Of a DNA stretch of 64,000 bases, positions 1 through 9,057 are shown piece after piece. This DNA comes from JANQSP01 sp965237565 (GTDB lineage Bacteria > Bdellovibrionota > Bdellovibrionia > Bdellovibrionales > UBA1609). The notes below the pieces were generated by a model. It was not told the DNA's origin and searched no databases. It was given only the letters and a program-made list of their open reading frames with translations. Positions within the stretch are counted from its first letter, which is position 1, and each line of letters opens with the position of its first letter. The position numbers were made by a program, and so were the translations under genes. The stretch lies in NCBI GenBank assembly GCA_965237565.1, contig OZ250145.1, positions 868,001 to 932,000 on the forward strand, given 5' to 3'.

Positions 1-761
1 CTTGGGCTTTTTTGCGCAATGGCCAGCTTCGTTCCTCTCTGAGTGTATTCCAAACCATACATTCCCCTTACTATGAGAGCAACTATCAACCAGAATCCAT
101 GCTTCTTCGTTCCATCATTTATTTGTACATTTGTAAGTATTATGAAATGCAAAAAGTTTTGGACTTGTTTAATAGAATCTATCGTCCAGCTTACTCCCAA
201 GTGAAAAATCTGATCAATAGTGGGGCTTATTTGAAGTCCTATTATCAATCTTTGTTATTGTCTATGGATAAAAACAAGAAGCCGGGCCAAGTTTTGCAGT
301 ATCCCATCTCTGTGTCTCGACGTGTTTTTAAGGAGAGGGATATCTCTGCGATGCATCACTATATCATGAAATTAAAACAGGAAAGAGATTTGCTTTATGC
401 TTTGCCCTATTCATGGAGGCGTTCCAAGGTGGGGCAGTATTCTGTAAATGTCATAAAAAAAAGATTGGTGAATGCACAAAGAACTGCTGGAAGGAAAGTA
501 CTGGCTCATTTGAAAAAGATTCGGTCTGAATTAAAGGGATTTTTTATACAGGAAAAATACATTCGTTATGAAATGTTGAGAAGTAAGAGAGGGTTTTTGA
601 AAAAGAAGATCGCTAAGAAATCTGTTGTTGGAATAAATATTGAGGACTATGATCGTAGTTTCTTCATCCAAAATGGATATGAATATTGGCCCTTCGAAGG
701 GGAGTATTGGTTAGACGAAATGGGAAATTATCATTATGTGGGTACAGAAAGTTGTAATTGA
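1..761 (+). CDS. TPR-like protein, 3' part (5' end outside window)
   Basis: This frame is open from the window edge to the TGA at 759-761. A TTG at 12 could start it, but the residues before it stay open and the first residues look like the inside of a helical repeat, so the true start is probably upstream. The early part has repeat-like pairs of amphipathic helices rich in Tyr and Leu. The rest is basic and helical, with Lys/Arg-rich stretches. No catalytic motif is visible. It lies directly upstream of, and overlaps, the large TPR gene of the gliding cluster, so it is probably another scaffold component. The helical-repeat reading is inference from sequence pattern. Confidence 0.6.
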   Translation, partial: WAFLRNGQLRSSLSVFQTIHSPYYESNYQPESMLLRSIIYLYICKYYEMQKVLDLFNRIYRPAYSQVKNLINSGAYLKSYYQSLLLSMDKNKKPGQVLQYPISVSRRVFKERDISAMHHYIMKLKQERDLLYALPYSWRRSKVGQYSVNVIKKRLVNAQRTAGRKVLAHLKKIRSELKGFFIQEKYIRYEMLRSKRGFLKKKIAKKSVVGINIEDYDRSFFIQNGYEYWPFEGEYWLDEMGNYHYVGTESCN

Positions 762-3700
762 ATGGATGACTCTGGCAAGGCTCATCCAATGGTCTTTTGT
801 TTTCTTTTTGGTAGGAGCGGGAGAAAGAACTTTTGCCGATTCTACCTTACCTTCAGAAGGTTCAAAGAAAATTTTTCTTGCAGAATCTGATTCTGTCCAG
901 CGGTCTCTTGCTCGGGTGCAAAAAAAAAGAAAAGTTCGCAAACTGGCAATTCCCAAAAAAAGAGCGATTGTTCCCAAGGCAAAGACTACGATACAAAAAA
1001 TAAAACGCCGAACGATGCGCATTGCAGAACCTCCCAAAAAATTTAAAAGATATTTTGAAGAAGGAACTGATGAAGCAGAATTAGAATCGGTGATCAACGA
1101 AGAAATCAAACAATTATTTGATCTGTTAAAAACTAGCAATCGTCGTGATCTTCGTTTGCGATTGGGAAGTTTGTATGTTGAGAAATCTCGCTTGATTGAA
1201 TATCGCTTGTATGAAACTTATGATCAGCAAATGAAGCTATTTGAAGAAGGGACAAGAACTTCCAAACCGAAACTGAATCTGAAGTCTGTATATGACTATG
1301 TAACCAGAGCCATCAGGCTTTTTGAAACGTACCGCCAGCAGTATGCGAAAGATAAAAATCTGGATCGGGTTTTGTTCTTTTTGGGTGTGGGTTATTTCAA
1401 AAGAGGAGAGTTGAAAAAGGGACGGGATCGCTACCAAGAATTACTCAGAAGATTTCCAAAAAGTGAATATGTCAAAGATACCAATTTTGAACTGGGAGAG
1501 TATTATTTTAATCAATCCTCTTGGAAGAAGGCAACTGCTTATTATAGAAAAATTACTTCCAATCGTAAATTGCGATTGTATCCAGTTGCCATGTACAAGC
1601 TAGCTTGGTGTCGATTTAAAATGAATCAAGTAGGTCGTGCAATCCTCAATCTAGAAACTGTGATTCGCTTAGGGTATCAGCAAAAAATGAATGCAAAAAC
1701 AGGTATAAAAGAAGCGAGCCGTTTGCATTTTGCGGAAGAGGCCATGCGAGACTTGGCTCTTTTCTACAGTTATTCCAAGAGAAATCCAGCTCTGGCACTT
1801 TCTTACTTTCAAACACTATCGGCTAGTGCTCCCCGAGCTCTCAGAATGCTAAAGACTTTGGCATACAACTATTTAGATATTGGAAACTTGCGGGGCATTC
1901 GCATTACTTTTAAGCAATTGATTCGAGAAAATCCATCTTCCCCATTAGCCTACCAGTACCAGTACCAAATCATTCGTGCCTACACGTATTCTGGGCGTCG
2001 CTCTATTTTTCTAAAAGAATTGAGAGACTGGCTTGTTCGATATGGACCATCTAGCGTTTGGGCGGAAGAACAAGGTGATAACCAAGAGCTTATCAGAAAA
2101 GTGACTCGTCTAATGGAAAATACCGTTCGTAACTACGCACTTCGCATGCACCAGTCCTTTAGGAAGACAAAGAGCCCATTATCTAAGAGCCAAGCTCTAC
2201 TTGGTTATGAAATGTATATAAAGAATTTCAAAAATTTCCTTCTTTCTGATCAAATGTACTTTTTCTACGCAGAGTTGCTATTCGATCTGAAAAGATATCA
2301 GGAAGCCTCGGCACAATATTGGTTCATTGTTAAAAATTTTAGAAAAAGTAAATATTATAATCTAGCTAGTTTGAATAGTGTTCTCGCTTTTGAAAAAAAC
2401 CTCCCCTCTTCCGAACGGATTCGGGAGATAGTTGGAGACAATAAGAAATTTGTTGCTTTCCCAAGCTTGGTTCACCGATTTCAAAAAATAGCTTATTCCT
2501 ATGTTGAGAACTTCCCTAAAGAAGCCAATGTTCCGGCGATTCTCTACAAGATGGCTTCTCTCCATTATGAATTCAATCACTACGATGAGGCTTTGGCTCA
2601 GTTTTGGAATTTGATTCGGCAGTATCCAAGCGATCTGCATGCAGAATATTCAGCCAATCTCATTTTGGATATTTATAATTTGAAAAAGGATTTTAAGGGT
2701 CTTCAGGAAGTGGCGACTCAGTTGCTAAAAAATACAATGATTGCTCGCTCTTCTTCCGGTCAAGAAATGCGAAAAATCCTTAGCCAAGTTTCTTTAAAAT
2801 CAGCAGAAAGCTTAGCAAAAAACAAACAATATTTTGAAAGTGCTGAGCTATATCAAAGCTTTGCCAAGAAACACCCCAAGTCTCCGCTCAGAATCGTAGC
2901 TTACTACAATGCTGGAGTGAACTTTAAGAAAAGTGGAGACTTACTCAAGGCCCTCTCTTTGTATCGATTGGTTCTCAATGATCGTTCTTCTAAGAACCGA
3001 AAACTCAGGGTAAGCATTTTAAAGGAGATTCCCAGTTTGTACCAACAGATAGGCCAATACAAAAGGGCAGCTGAAGCTTTTTTTGATTACGCCAAATTCT
3101 TTCCAAAAGATGCCTCCTCTGTTGATTTTTTGTTTAACGCAGCTCTCATCTATGACGGATTCAACCTCTACTCTCGAGCCGAAAAGGCGTACTTAGAATA
3201 CTACAAAAGAAGTCGAAAATCAGAGAAGGTGCAAGCTCTTTACTTGTTGGCAGAGTTAATGCAACGTCGTGGAAGATCTGAACAGACGATCGCTTACTAC
3301 AATCAATTTCTCAATAAAGGATCTAGGGATGGCAAAGCTTTGGTCAAGGCCGCTTTTATGATTGCGGAGATCAGAAAATCCCAAAGAAAAATTTCAGCAT
3401 CCAAAAGCTGGTACAAAAGAACCATCAATATTTACCGAAAAAATCAAGTTGGTGTTTTTTATGCCGCCCAAGCTAAATTTGAGTTGGTTTATGATATATA
3501 TCTTCAATTTGTAAAAATCAAAATTCCTTCTCAGCCCAAGAAACAACAACAAATGGTTCAGAAAAAATTAAAGGTTTTAGAAATTTTGAAAGAAAATTTG
3601 AAACAAGTGATTCGTTTTGACAGTGGAGAGCAAATCGTGGCTTCCTTGGTTTTAATCGGGCTGGCTTCGCAAAACATGTACACATCCATTTACCGTTCCA

Positions 3701-3966
3701 CAATTCCGAAGAGTCTGAACAAAGAAGAAGCACAGAAGTACAAATTGGGCTTGAAAAAAGCGGCCGACCCCTTTTTGAAAGAAGCTGTGAAAAATTATGA
3801 GTCGGCAATTGTTCGAGCCCGCAAACTCAGTGTCTACAGCTCCAAATGGTTGAAAAAAGCTGTGGGAACACTGAGTAAAATACAAAAAACTCCTATCAAC
3901 AGTAATCCGCTTCTCAGGGAAATCGTTTCACCTGTTACGCTCTATGATTGGTTGGGGGCGGAATGA
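736..3966 (+). CDS. Large periplasmic TPR-repeat protein, GltD/AgmU-like gliding motility scaffold
   Basis: A 1076-residue protein made mostly of tetratricopeptide repeats, seen as recurrent helix pairs such as the stretch around residues 205-290 (LGVGYFKRGELKKGRDRYQE and following units) and again at 550-900. A hydrophobic segment ending in an A-D-S site near residue 35 is a likely signal peptide. The start at 736 overlaps the upstream gene by 26 bases; the in-frame ATG at 766 gives a more typical signal peptide and is a good alternative. In Myxococcus the gliding proteins GltD (AgmU, large) and GltE (AglT) are periplasmic TPR proteins encoded side by side; the size and order here match GltD. 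The specific name is inference from order. It is translationally coupled to the next gene by ATGA. Confidence 0.8.
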   Translation: MWVQKVVIEWMTLARLIQWSFVFFLVGAGERTFADSTLPSEGSKKIFLAESDSVQRSLARVQKKRKVRKLAIPKKRAIVPKAKTTIQKIKRRTMRIAEPPKKFKRYFEEGTDEAELESVINEEIKQLFDLLKTSNRRDLRLRLGSLYVEKSRLIEYRLYETYDQQMKLFEEGTRTSKPKLNLKSVYDYVTRAIRLFETYRQQYAKDKNLDRVLFFLGVGYFKRGELKKGRDRYQELLRRFPKSEYVKDTNFELGEYYFNQSSWKKATAYYRKITSNRKLRLYPVAMYKLAWCRFKMNQVGRAILNLETVIRLGYQQKMNAKTGIKEASRLHFAEEAMRDLALFYSYSKRNPALALSYFQTLSASAPRALRMLKTLAYNYLDIGNLRGIRITFKQLIRENPSSPLAYQYQYQIIRAYTYSGRRSIFLKELRDWLVRYGPSSVWAEEQGDNQELIRKVTRLMENTVRNYALRMHQSFRKTKSPLSKSQALLGYEMYIKNFKNFLLSDQMYFFYAELLFDLKRYQEASAQYWFIVKNFRKSKYYNLASLNSVLAFEKNLPSSERIREIVGDNKKFVAFPSLVHRFQKIAYSYVENFPKEANVPAILYKMASLHYEFNHYDEALAQFWNLIRQYPSDLHAEYSANLILDIYNLKKDFKGLQEVATQLLKNTMIARSSSGQEMRKILSQVSLKSAESLAKNKQYFESAELYQSFAKKHPKSPLRIVAYYNAGVNFKKSGDLLKALSLYRLVLNDRSSKNRKLRVSILKEIPSLYQQIGQYKRAAEAFFDYAKFFPKDASSVDFLFNAALIYDGFNLYSRAEKAYLEYYKRSRKSEKVQALYLLAELMQRRGRSEQTIAYYNQFLNKGSRDGKALVKAAFMIAEIRKSQRKISASKSWYKRTINIYRKNQVGVFYAAQAKFELVYDIYLQFVKIKIPSQPKKQQQMVQKKLKVLEILKENLKQVIRFDSGEQIVASLVLIGLASQNMYTSIYRSTIPKSLNKEEAQKYKLGLKKAADPFLKEAVKNYESAIVRARKLSVYSSKWLKKAVGTLSKIQKTPINSNPLLREIVSPVTLYDWLGAE

Positions 3967-4844
3967 TAAAGAAAAAATATTTTTTCTTTCTTTTATTTTT
4001 ATTGCCTCTCATTTGTCTAGCTGAAGTGTATGAAGACGAAATGGATGAGGAGGAGGATTTGGTCGAAATGGAGTCGACGGAATTGAAATACAAAAAAGAC
4101 TCTTCAAACGAGCAAGGGAGAAGAACGGGACAAAAACAGTTACAAATCAAACAGTGGTTAGAGAGTCTTGAATTGTTGAAAAAGAGAAACAGTAAACATG
4201 AAGCTCGTTTTGTTTCTTTGGTTTCTCGAATTTTGAATTATGATCCTAACAATGTTGAAGCTCTGAACACGCTGGGGACTTTTTATCTGCAGGCTGGAAA
4301 AATCAAATTGGCGAAAATTATTTTTGTGCGAGCCCTTAAGGCTCATCCAAAAAATTCTTCGGTGCATAGTAATATGGGAGTGATTGCTTTGAAAGAAAAC
4401 AAAAAAGAAGAAGCTATTATCGCTTTCAAAAAAAGTCTAGGCTATCGTTACAGCAACTACTCTGCAGCGGCGAATCTAGGGACTCTTTATATGGAGGTGT
4501 ATGAATATGATAGGGCTTTGGATCATCTGGAGTTGGCTTATGGTCGGGCCAAAAGTTATCTCTCGGTCAATCATCCTGAAGTAGTCAAGGTAGGTAATAA
4601 CTATGCTGTTGCATTGGCTTGGTCTGGAAATGCTAGAAAATCAGCTTCTGTTTTTGAGGAATTGATTAAAAACAATCCCAAAGAAGTGAAGCCAATATTA
4701 AACTATGCTATACTTCTTGCAACGAAGGTAAAAAACAAAGACGAATCTTTAAAGTGGTTGAGAAGAGTGCAATTTGTAGATCATGCAGGACGTTATGCCA
4801 CTAGGATAAGAACTTTGAGTAAATATCTTGGGAAACTCCAGTGA
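3963..4844 (+). CDS. Exported TPR protein, GltE/AglT-like
   Basis: The ATG at 3963 overlaps the previous stop (ATGA at 3963-3966), so I prefer it to the in-frame TTG at 3948. The protein has about 293 residues. It begins with a short Lys-rich n-region and a strongly hydrophobic core ending at L-A-E, typical of signal peptidase I cleavage; the Cys near the end of the core does not fit a lipobox. An acidic segment (DEMDEEEDLVE) follows, then several TPR units, for example those containing LNTLGTFYLQAGKIKLAK and VHSNMGVIALKENKKEEAI. It follows a larger TPR gene and precedes a small exported protein, as gltD-gltE-gltF do in Myxococcus, and probably acts in the same periplasmic complex. Confidence 0.75.
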   Translation: MIKKKYFFFLLFLLPLICLAEVYEDEMDEEEDLVEMESTELKYKKDSSNEQGRRTGQKQLQIKQWLESLELLKKRNSKHEARFVSLVSRILNYDPNNVEALNTLGTFYLQAGKIKLAKIIFVRALKAHPKNSSVHSNMGVIALKENKKEEAIIAFKKSLGYRYSNYSAAANLGTLYMEVYEYDRALDHLELAYGRAKSYLSVNHPEVVKVGNNYAVALAWSGNARKSASVFEELIKNNPKEVKPILNYAILLATKVKNKDESLKWLRRVQFVDHAGRYATRIRTLSKYLGKLQ

Positions 4845-4881
4845 GTGAGCAAACAGGGTTCAGTAAGCGAGGGGATAAAGG

Positions 4882-5136
4882 ATGAAAAAATTCATTTTTG
4901 GTGTTTCATTGATTCTTCTATTTTTTGGTTTGGCTTTGCATTCCGTGGCGAGCGAAGCAAAGAAAAAAAAGGGTCGAGTGGTGATCAATTTTCAGGATGA
5001 GTTGTTGAGGGGAAATGTGAGCAGTCCAAATCCTTTTCATCTTTTTCATAACAAGCAACTCGACTATGGTCGATTTATTAAATTTAGAAAGAATTTTTTG
5101 CCAGAAATGAGGAGAACGGCGCAGGAAATACAATAA
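4882..5136 (+). CDS. Small exported protein of the gliding cluster (GltF/CglF-like position)
   Basis: An 84-residue protein with an N-terminal signal peptide (MKKFIFGVSLILLFFGLALH, cleavage probably after S-V-A-S) and a short basic mature part with the segment INFQDELLRG and a Phe/Arg-rich tail. A GGGGATAAAGG ribosome-binding region sits just upstream of the ATG. I do not recognise a domain. It lies between the TPR pair and the FHA/TonB-like gene with short gaps, so co-transcription is likely. By gene order it corresponds to the small gltF-type gene of Myxococcus; that assignment is positional inference only. Confidence 0.6.
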   Translation: MKKFIFGVSLILLFFGLALHSVASEAKKKKGRVVINFQDELLRGNVSSPNPFHLFHNKQLDYGRFIKFRKNFLPEMRRTAQEIQ

Positions 5137-5170
5137 AAGGAAAACCCTAACGAGGAAATGGAGTAAGGAA

Positions 5171-7261
5171 GTGGGTCAACCTGTATTTTTAAAAATTTAT
5201 CGGCTCGGCCAATTAGTTAAGAACCAGCAATTTCTATTAGACCAAATCAGTATTGGTAGTGGAGAGGGGCCCTCTTTGGTTCTGTCAGATTCGAGCATAG
5301 CTTCTTGGCATGTTTTGATTGAAAAAACGAAGGATGGATACAAGCTTTCGGATCTTGGTTCCCCTACGGGTACTTTTTTGAACTCAAAACCAGTTCTAGA
5401 ATCCTCCATTCAACATGGAGATCAAATCAAAATTGGGGATTTCACCATTCATTTTCATATCGGAGTTCCCTTTGCCAAACAAGAGCCGAGCCAAGAGTCT
5501 CAAGAGTCTCAAGAGTCTGTGATTCACCCTTTGAAACCTGTCCCTCTTCCCTCTCAGGAAGGGAGTGAGGAAGATCCGCCCACCTATCCCAAGCCCCTTG
5601 AGAAGATGGAAGTCTTGCCATCTTCCGTCCAAGAATTGAGGCCAAAGGAAAAAGAGATCCCCGATCCTCCAATAGATCTTCACGAACAGATGCAATCTTT
5701 TGTGCGTGAATCTTCATCGAAAGATGCCACTTCGCTACCCAAAAAAACCAAAACCTATGCCCCTTCTAGCAGGTGGAAGAATTTGGATTCTCATTTGTCT
5801 TTCAGTGGAGGCTCTGTTGTTGAAGTAATCGTAGCTTGGAAGGAGAGAATCTTATCCGTACATCATTTTCAGAAATCCGGCTCCGTAAAATTTGGCTCCG
5901 ATCCGCAAGCAGACATCTCTCTTCCCAATTTATTAGGAGAGCATTCTTATCATTTGCTAGATATCAAAGAGCAAGTCGTGGTCTATGCTTCTCAGGAAGT
6001 GAAGGCTCATTTGATCCAAGAGGGAAAATCCTACTCTCATGAAGAACTGGTGAAACAAAACATCATGAGTGAAGAGAGTGAGCGTCAAACTTTTGTTCTG
6101 GGCCAGTACCAAATCCTTCGTTTGGATTTTGGATCCTCTATAAGACTATACATCCGATATGTGAATGAATCCAAAAAAGCTATCTTAGCGGCCATCTTTG
6201 ATTTCAGTTTCTCTGAAATGATAGGGATTGCTTTATCCTTTGTATTTATGTCCCTATTGATGCTTTATATAGGGATTTTCTCTTCTCAATTTTTGGATCC
6301 GGAAGAAGACTTGGATCAATTAAAAGTTGCAAAAGCTGTCATTTTATTTAAAGAGGAGAAAAAACCCCGTTTGGTTAAAATTAACTTGTCAGAACGAGTT
6401 CGAAAGCGTGTAAAAAAGCAATCTCTTTTTGTGAAGAAAGCCCCCAAAAAGAAATATGTAGGGATAAAAAAGAGAAAAAAATCCGGTCAGATTGGCAGTG
6501 TGAAATCTAGGCCAAAAAAGGAACAAAAAAAGAAAAAAATAAAAAAAACCAGCATTGTTTCTGCTCGGCCTGGACAATCTGTTACTACAAAAAAATCAGG
6601 AGCTTCGCCAAAAAGTTCTCGTCCGGATCCCACCAAGGTAGGTCTCTTAGCTGTGTTTGGAACCAAGGGGACGCAGAAGGATTTGGATAAAGCGTATTCT
6701 GGAAGTGGAGAACTGGCTGGTTTGGCTGAGTCAGCAACCGGTTATGCCGGACAAAAAGAATCCTATACCGGAGAGGGAATTGGAACTCGATTTAAGAACG
6801 CAGGAAGAGGGGAAGGAACTTCTTTGATTGGAGTTTCTGAAGGCATTCGGACCAAAGGTCGAGGAGGAGGAGGAGGGAAAGATTATCAGACAGGGGGGAG
6901 TTTGGGACAGAGAGGCAAAGTGGATCTGAATTGGGGTGACGAATCTGAAATAGATATAGAAGGTGGAGTGGATAGAGATGCGATTCGCAGGGTGATCACT
7001 AGAAATCGCTCTCAATTAGAGGCCTGTTATGACTTTGCTTTGCAGAAAAATCCAAACTTATCTGGTAAAATTTTGATTCAATGGGATATACTGAACGAAG
7101 GGGTTAGGAATGTTGTCATTAAATCAAACACAACAGGAGATTCTGTTATGAGTTCTTGTTTCAAAGCTCGTTTCAGAAGTTTTCGATTTACAGGAAGTGG
7201 TTTGCGAAGAAATCAAGTGGGAACAATAACCATTCCCTTTGTATTGAGCACAAGGAACTGA
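5171..7261 (+). CDS. FHA-domain, TonB-like energy transducer (GltG/GltJ-type)
   Basis: A 696-residue protein. Residues ~22-96 form an FHA phosphothreonine-binding domain (GSGEGPSLVLSD, SSIASWHVLI, DLGSPTGTFLN). A Pro/Glu-rich linker with SQE repeats follows, then a second, degenerate FHA-like fold (~215-330), one membrane helix at ~350-372, a very Lys-rich segment, a Gly-rich segment, and a C-terminal AgmX/PglI-type TonB-like domain (~595-690: RRVITRNRSQLEACYDFALQ, GKILIQWDI). So the N-terminus is cytoplasmic and the C-terminus periplasmic. In Myxococcus such proteins link the Agl motor to the periplasmic Glt complex. The start is GTG with GGAG seven bases upstream; the ATG at 5158 stops at once. 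TolQ and TolR homologues follow directly. Confidence 0.85.
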   Translation: MGQPVFLKIYRLGQLVKNQQFLLDQISIGSGEGPSLVLSDSSIASWHVLIEKTKDGYKLSDLGSPTGTFLNSKPVLESSIQHGDQIKIGDFTIHFHIGVPFAKQEPSQESQESQESVIHPLKPVPLPSQEGSEEDPPTYPKPLEKMEVLPSSVQELRPKEKEIPDPPIDLHEQMQSFVRESSSKDATSLPKKTKTYAPSSRWKNLDSHLSFSGGSVVEVIVAWKERILSVHHFQKSGSVKFGSDPQADISLPNLLGEHSYHLLDIKEQVVVYASQEVKAHLIQEGKSYSHEELVKQNIMSEESERQTFVLGQYQILRLDFGSSIRLYIRYVNESKKAILAAIFDFSFSEMIGIALSFVFMSLLMLYIGIFSSQFLDPEEDLDQLKVAKAVILFKEEKKPRLVKINLSERVRKRVKKQSLFVKKAPKKKYVGIKKRKKSGQIGSVKSRPKKEQKKKKIKKTSIVSARPGQSVTTKKSGASPKSSRPDPTKVGLLAVFGTKGTQKDLDKAYSGSGELAGLAESATGYAGQKESYTGEGIGTRFKNAGRGEGTSLIGVSEGIRTKGRGGGGGKDYQTGGSLGQRGKVDLNWGDESEIDIEGGVDRDAIRRVITRNRSQLEACYDFALQKNPNLSGKILIQWDILNEGVRNVVIKSNTTGDSVMSSCFKARFRSFRFTGSGLRRNQVGTITIPFVLSTRN

Positions 7262-7280
7262 CAACTTAGGAGGTGTTATT

Positions 7281-7988
7281 TTGGAAGAAAGAGCTTTAGA
7301 GATTCTGAATAAATGTGCAACCAGTAGTAATTTTATCAGCCAAGCTTTCTGTGAAGGCGGGTACGCGATGTATTTTATCGCCGTTGTGGGTTTTCTGGTT
7401 ATCTTCTTGATCATCGAGAGATTTTTGAGCTTGCGAACTCTGATTCTAGATAAGTCTCATGTGAGTGAAAATCTTTTTGGTATGCTTCTTCAAGGCAATG
7501 TTCGTCAGGCAATTGTCTTTTGTGACACTTCACCGGCTCCTTTGACGAATGTTATGAAGGCCGGTCTTGTGCAAGTGATTAACAAACGGCCAGATGAAGA
7601 GATACAGGTTGCGATGGATGCAACTGTCTTGCGAGAAACTCCTCGCCTAGAGGGCTGGACGAGTTTTTTAGCGGTCTTTGGAAATGTGAGTGTCTTGATT
7701 GGTCTTCTTGGAACAATCATTGGTTTGATTAAGTCCTTTGGTGGCGTGGCGGAAGTAGATGCTGCGACCAAGGCTGCTGTTTTGTCGAAAGGGATTTCTG
7801 AGGCCCTAAATTGTACAGCTTTTGGTCTTGCAGTATCCATCATTGCAATTGTTGCCTATGGTTTTTTTCAAATTCGAATCGGCAGAGCAAACAATGATTT
7901 GTTAGAAAGTTCGATGAATTTGATGAATTGTGTGGTTTGCAATCGAGACAAAATTTTTGATCAAGATCAAGATCAAGGAAAGATCTAA
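7281..7988 (+). CDS. aglR: TolQ/ExbB/MotA-family proton channel subunit (AglR-like)
   Basis: A 235-residue inner-membrane protein with the three-helix pattern of TolQ/ExbB: a first helix (~27-48, YFIAVVGFLVIFLIIERFLS) and a conserved pair of helices at ~130-200 containing GLLGTIIGLIKSF and an Ala/Gly-rich A-L-N-C-T-A-F-G-L-A segment typical of the family. It starts at TTG with a strong AGGAGG seven to eight bases upstream. Two TolR/ExbD genes follow, giving the AglR-AglQ-AglS composition of the myxobacterial gliding motor. Family membership is clear; the motility role rests on the neighbouring FHA/TonB-like and TPR genes. Confidence 0.85.
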   Translation: MEERALEILNKCATSSNFISQAFCEGGYAMYFIAVVGFLVIFLIIERFLSLRTLILDKSHVSENLFGMLLQGNVRQAIVFCDTSPAPLTNVMKAGLVQVINKRPDEEIQVAMDATVLRETPRLEGWTSFLAVFGNVSVLIGLLGTIIGLIKSFGGVAEVDAATKAAVLSKGISEALNCTAFGLAVSIIAIVAYGFFQIRIGRANNDLLESSMNLMNCVVCNRDKIFDQDQDQGKI

Positions 7989-8008
7989 GGACTGATTCAA
8001 CAAAAGGG

Positions 8009-8497
8009 GTGTATGAGTTGGCTTATTATATAGGACAAGACTCAGTGACAGGGAAACGTGATATTGCTGTTGATCTAAATGTGATCCCTTTCATTGATTT
8101 GATGAGTGTGTGCATTATTTTTCTGCTCATTACAGCTGTTTGGACACAAATTTCAATGATTCAGCTTGGCAGTTCCCTTTATGCCCAGAAGACAGAATTT
8201 TCTTCCTTGGAAAAAACTCATCCGCTTGCTGAAATTCCTTTTCGTGTGAATGTTTTGGAAACCGGTTTTCGTATTTTAATCGGGAAGCATAACATTTCCA
8301 TTCCGCTAAGGAACAAGCAATACAATGCTGAGGCTTTGTTCAAGCATATTGAAAAAATCAAAGCGATTTATCCGGAAAAAAATAATGTGGTGCTTGCCTC
8401 TCGCGATCGAGTGAAGTACGAGCATTTGATAACGGCCATGGACGTTTTACTTACCGGCGGTTTTCCAGAAATTTCTATTGCTACCGGAGAAATGTGA
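8009..8497 (+). CDS. TolR/ExbD-family motor subunit 1 (AglQ/AglS-like)
   Basis: A 162-residue protein with one N-terminal membrane helix and a periplasmic domain, as in ExbD/TolR. The helix contains the family's essential membrane aspartate (VDLNVIPFIDLMSVCIIFLL, Asp30 from the GTG start), thought to carry protons. The periplasmic part ends with the usual MDVLLTGGFPEISIATGE-type strand-helix-strand. GTG at 8009 has its AAGGGG too close; TTG at 8018 would have that site eight bases upstream and may be the true start. The stop overlaps the next start (TGATG). Confidence 0.85.
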   Translation: MYELAYYIGQDSVTGKRDIAVDLNVIPFIDLMSVCIIFLLITAVWTQISMIQLGSSLYAQKTEFSSLEKTHPLAEIPFRVNVLETGFRILIGKHNISIPLRNKQYNAEALFKHIEKIKAIYPEKNNVVLASRDRVKYEHLITAMDVLLTGGFPEISIATGEM

Positions 8498-9045
8498 TGC
8501 CTATCCATGTGCCGGGAAAAAGAAACTATCGAAAACAAAGAATACAGAGTGCGAAACGCAATATCGTAGCTACCTTACAACTCACGGCTATGGTGGATAT
8601 GTTCACAGTTTTGGTGATTTTTTTGCTCCAAAATTATGCCTCCACAAATCAAATTTTGCCCATTTCTGACCAAATCAAACTCCCCGAAGCCACCGCTGTA
8701 AAGGAATTGAAACCTTCTTTTGTTGTTATACTATCGGAAAAATTTCTCCTCTTTAACGATAAAAAGGTGGCATCTTTTTACAACGTGAAAAGCAATTCGA
8801 AATGGCTGATTGATCCTTTGTTGGATGAAGTGCAAAAAGCCATTGAGAAATCAAAAGGAACAGATGCATATGCCTTGTCAGATGAAAAAACGACTTCACC
8901 TTATTACAAAATCACTTTGCAAGTAGATAAGAGCATTGATTTTTTATCTGTCAAAAAAGTTCTTTACACTCTGGCTCAGGCAGGTGTCCAAGAGATCAAT
9001 TTTGCAGTTGTCAAAGTGAAATCCGACGACAAATACAATTTGTAA
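8497..9045 (+). CDS. TolR/ExbD-family motor subunit 2 (AglQ/AglS-like)
   Basis: A 182-residue ExbD/TolR homologue starting at the ATG that overlaps the previous TGA at 8495-8497. A basic N-terminus (GKRNYRKQRIQSAKRN) precedes the membrane helix TAMVDMFTVLVIFLL with the conserved Asp34, followed by a periplasmic domain ending in VKKVLYTLAQAGVQEINFAV. A long middle insert (residues ~85-125) is unlike TolR. Two different TolR homologues with one TolQ homologue is the arrangement of the Myxococcus AglRQS motor. Which of the two corresponds to AglQ and which to AglS cannot be told from sequence alone. Confidence 0.85.
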   Translation: MPIHVPGKRNYRKQRIQSAKRNIVATLQLTAMVDMFTVLVIFLLQNYASTNQILPISDQIKLPEATAVKELKPSFVVILSEKFLLFNDKKVASFYNVKSNSKWLIDPLLDEVQKAIEKSKGTDAYALSDEKTTSPYYKITLQVDKSIDFLSVKKVLYTLAQAGVQEINFAVVKVKSDDKYNL

Positions 9046-9057
9046 GGAGAAGATGTT

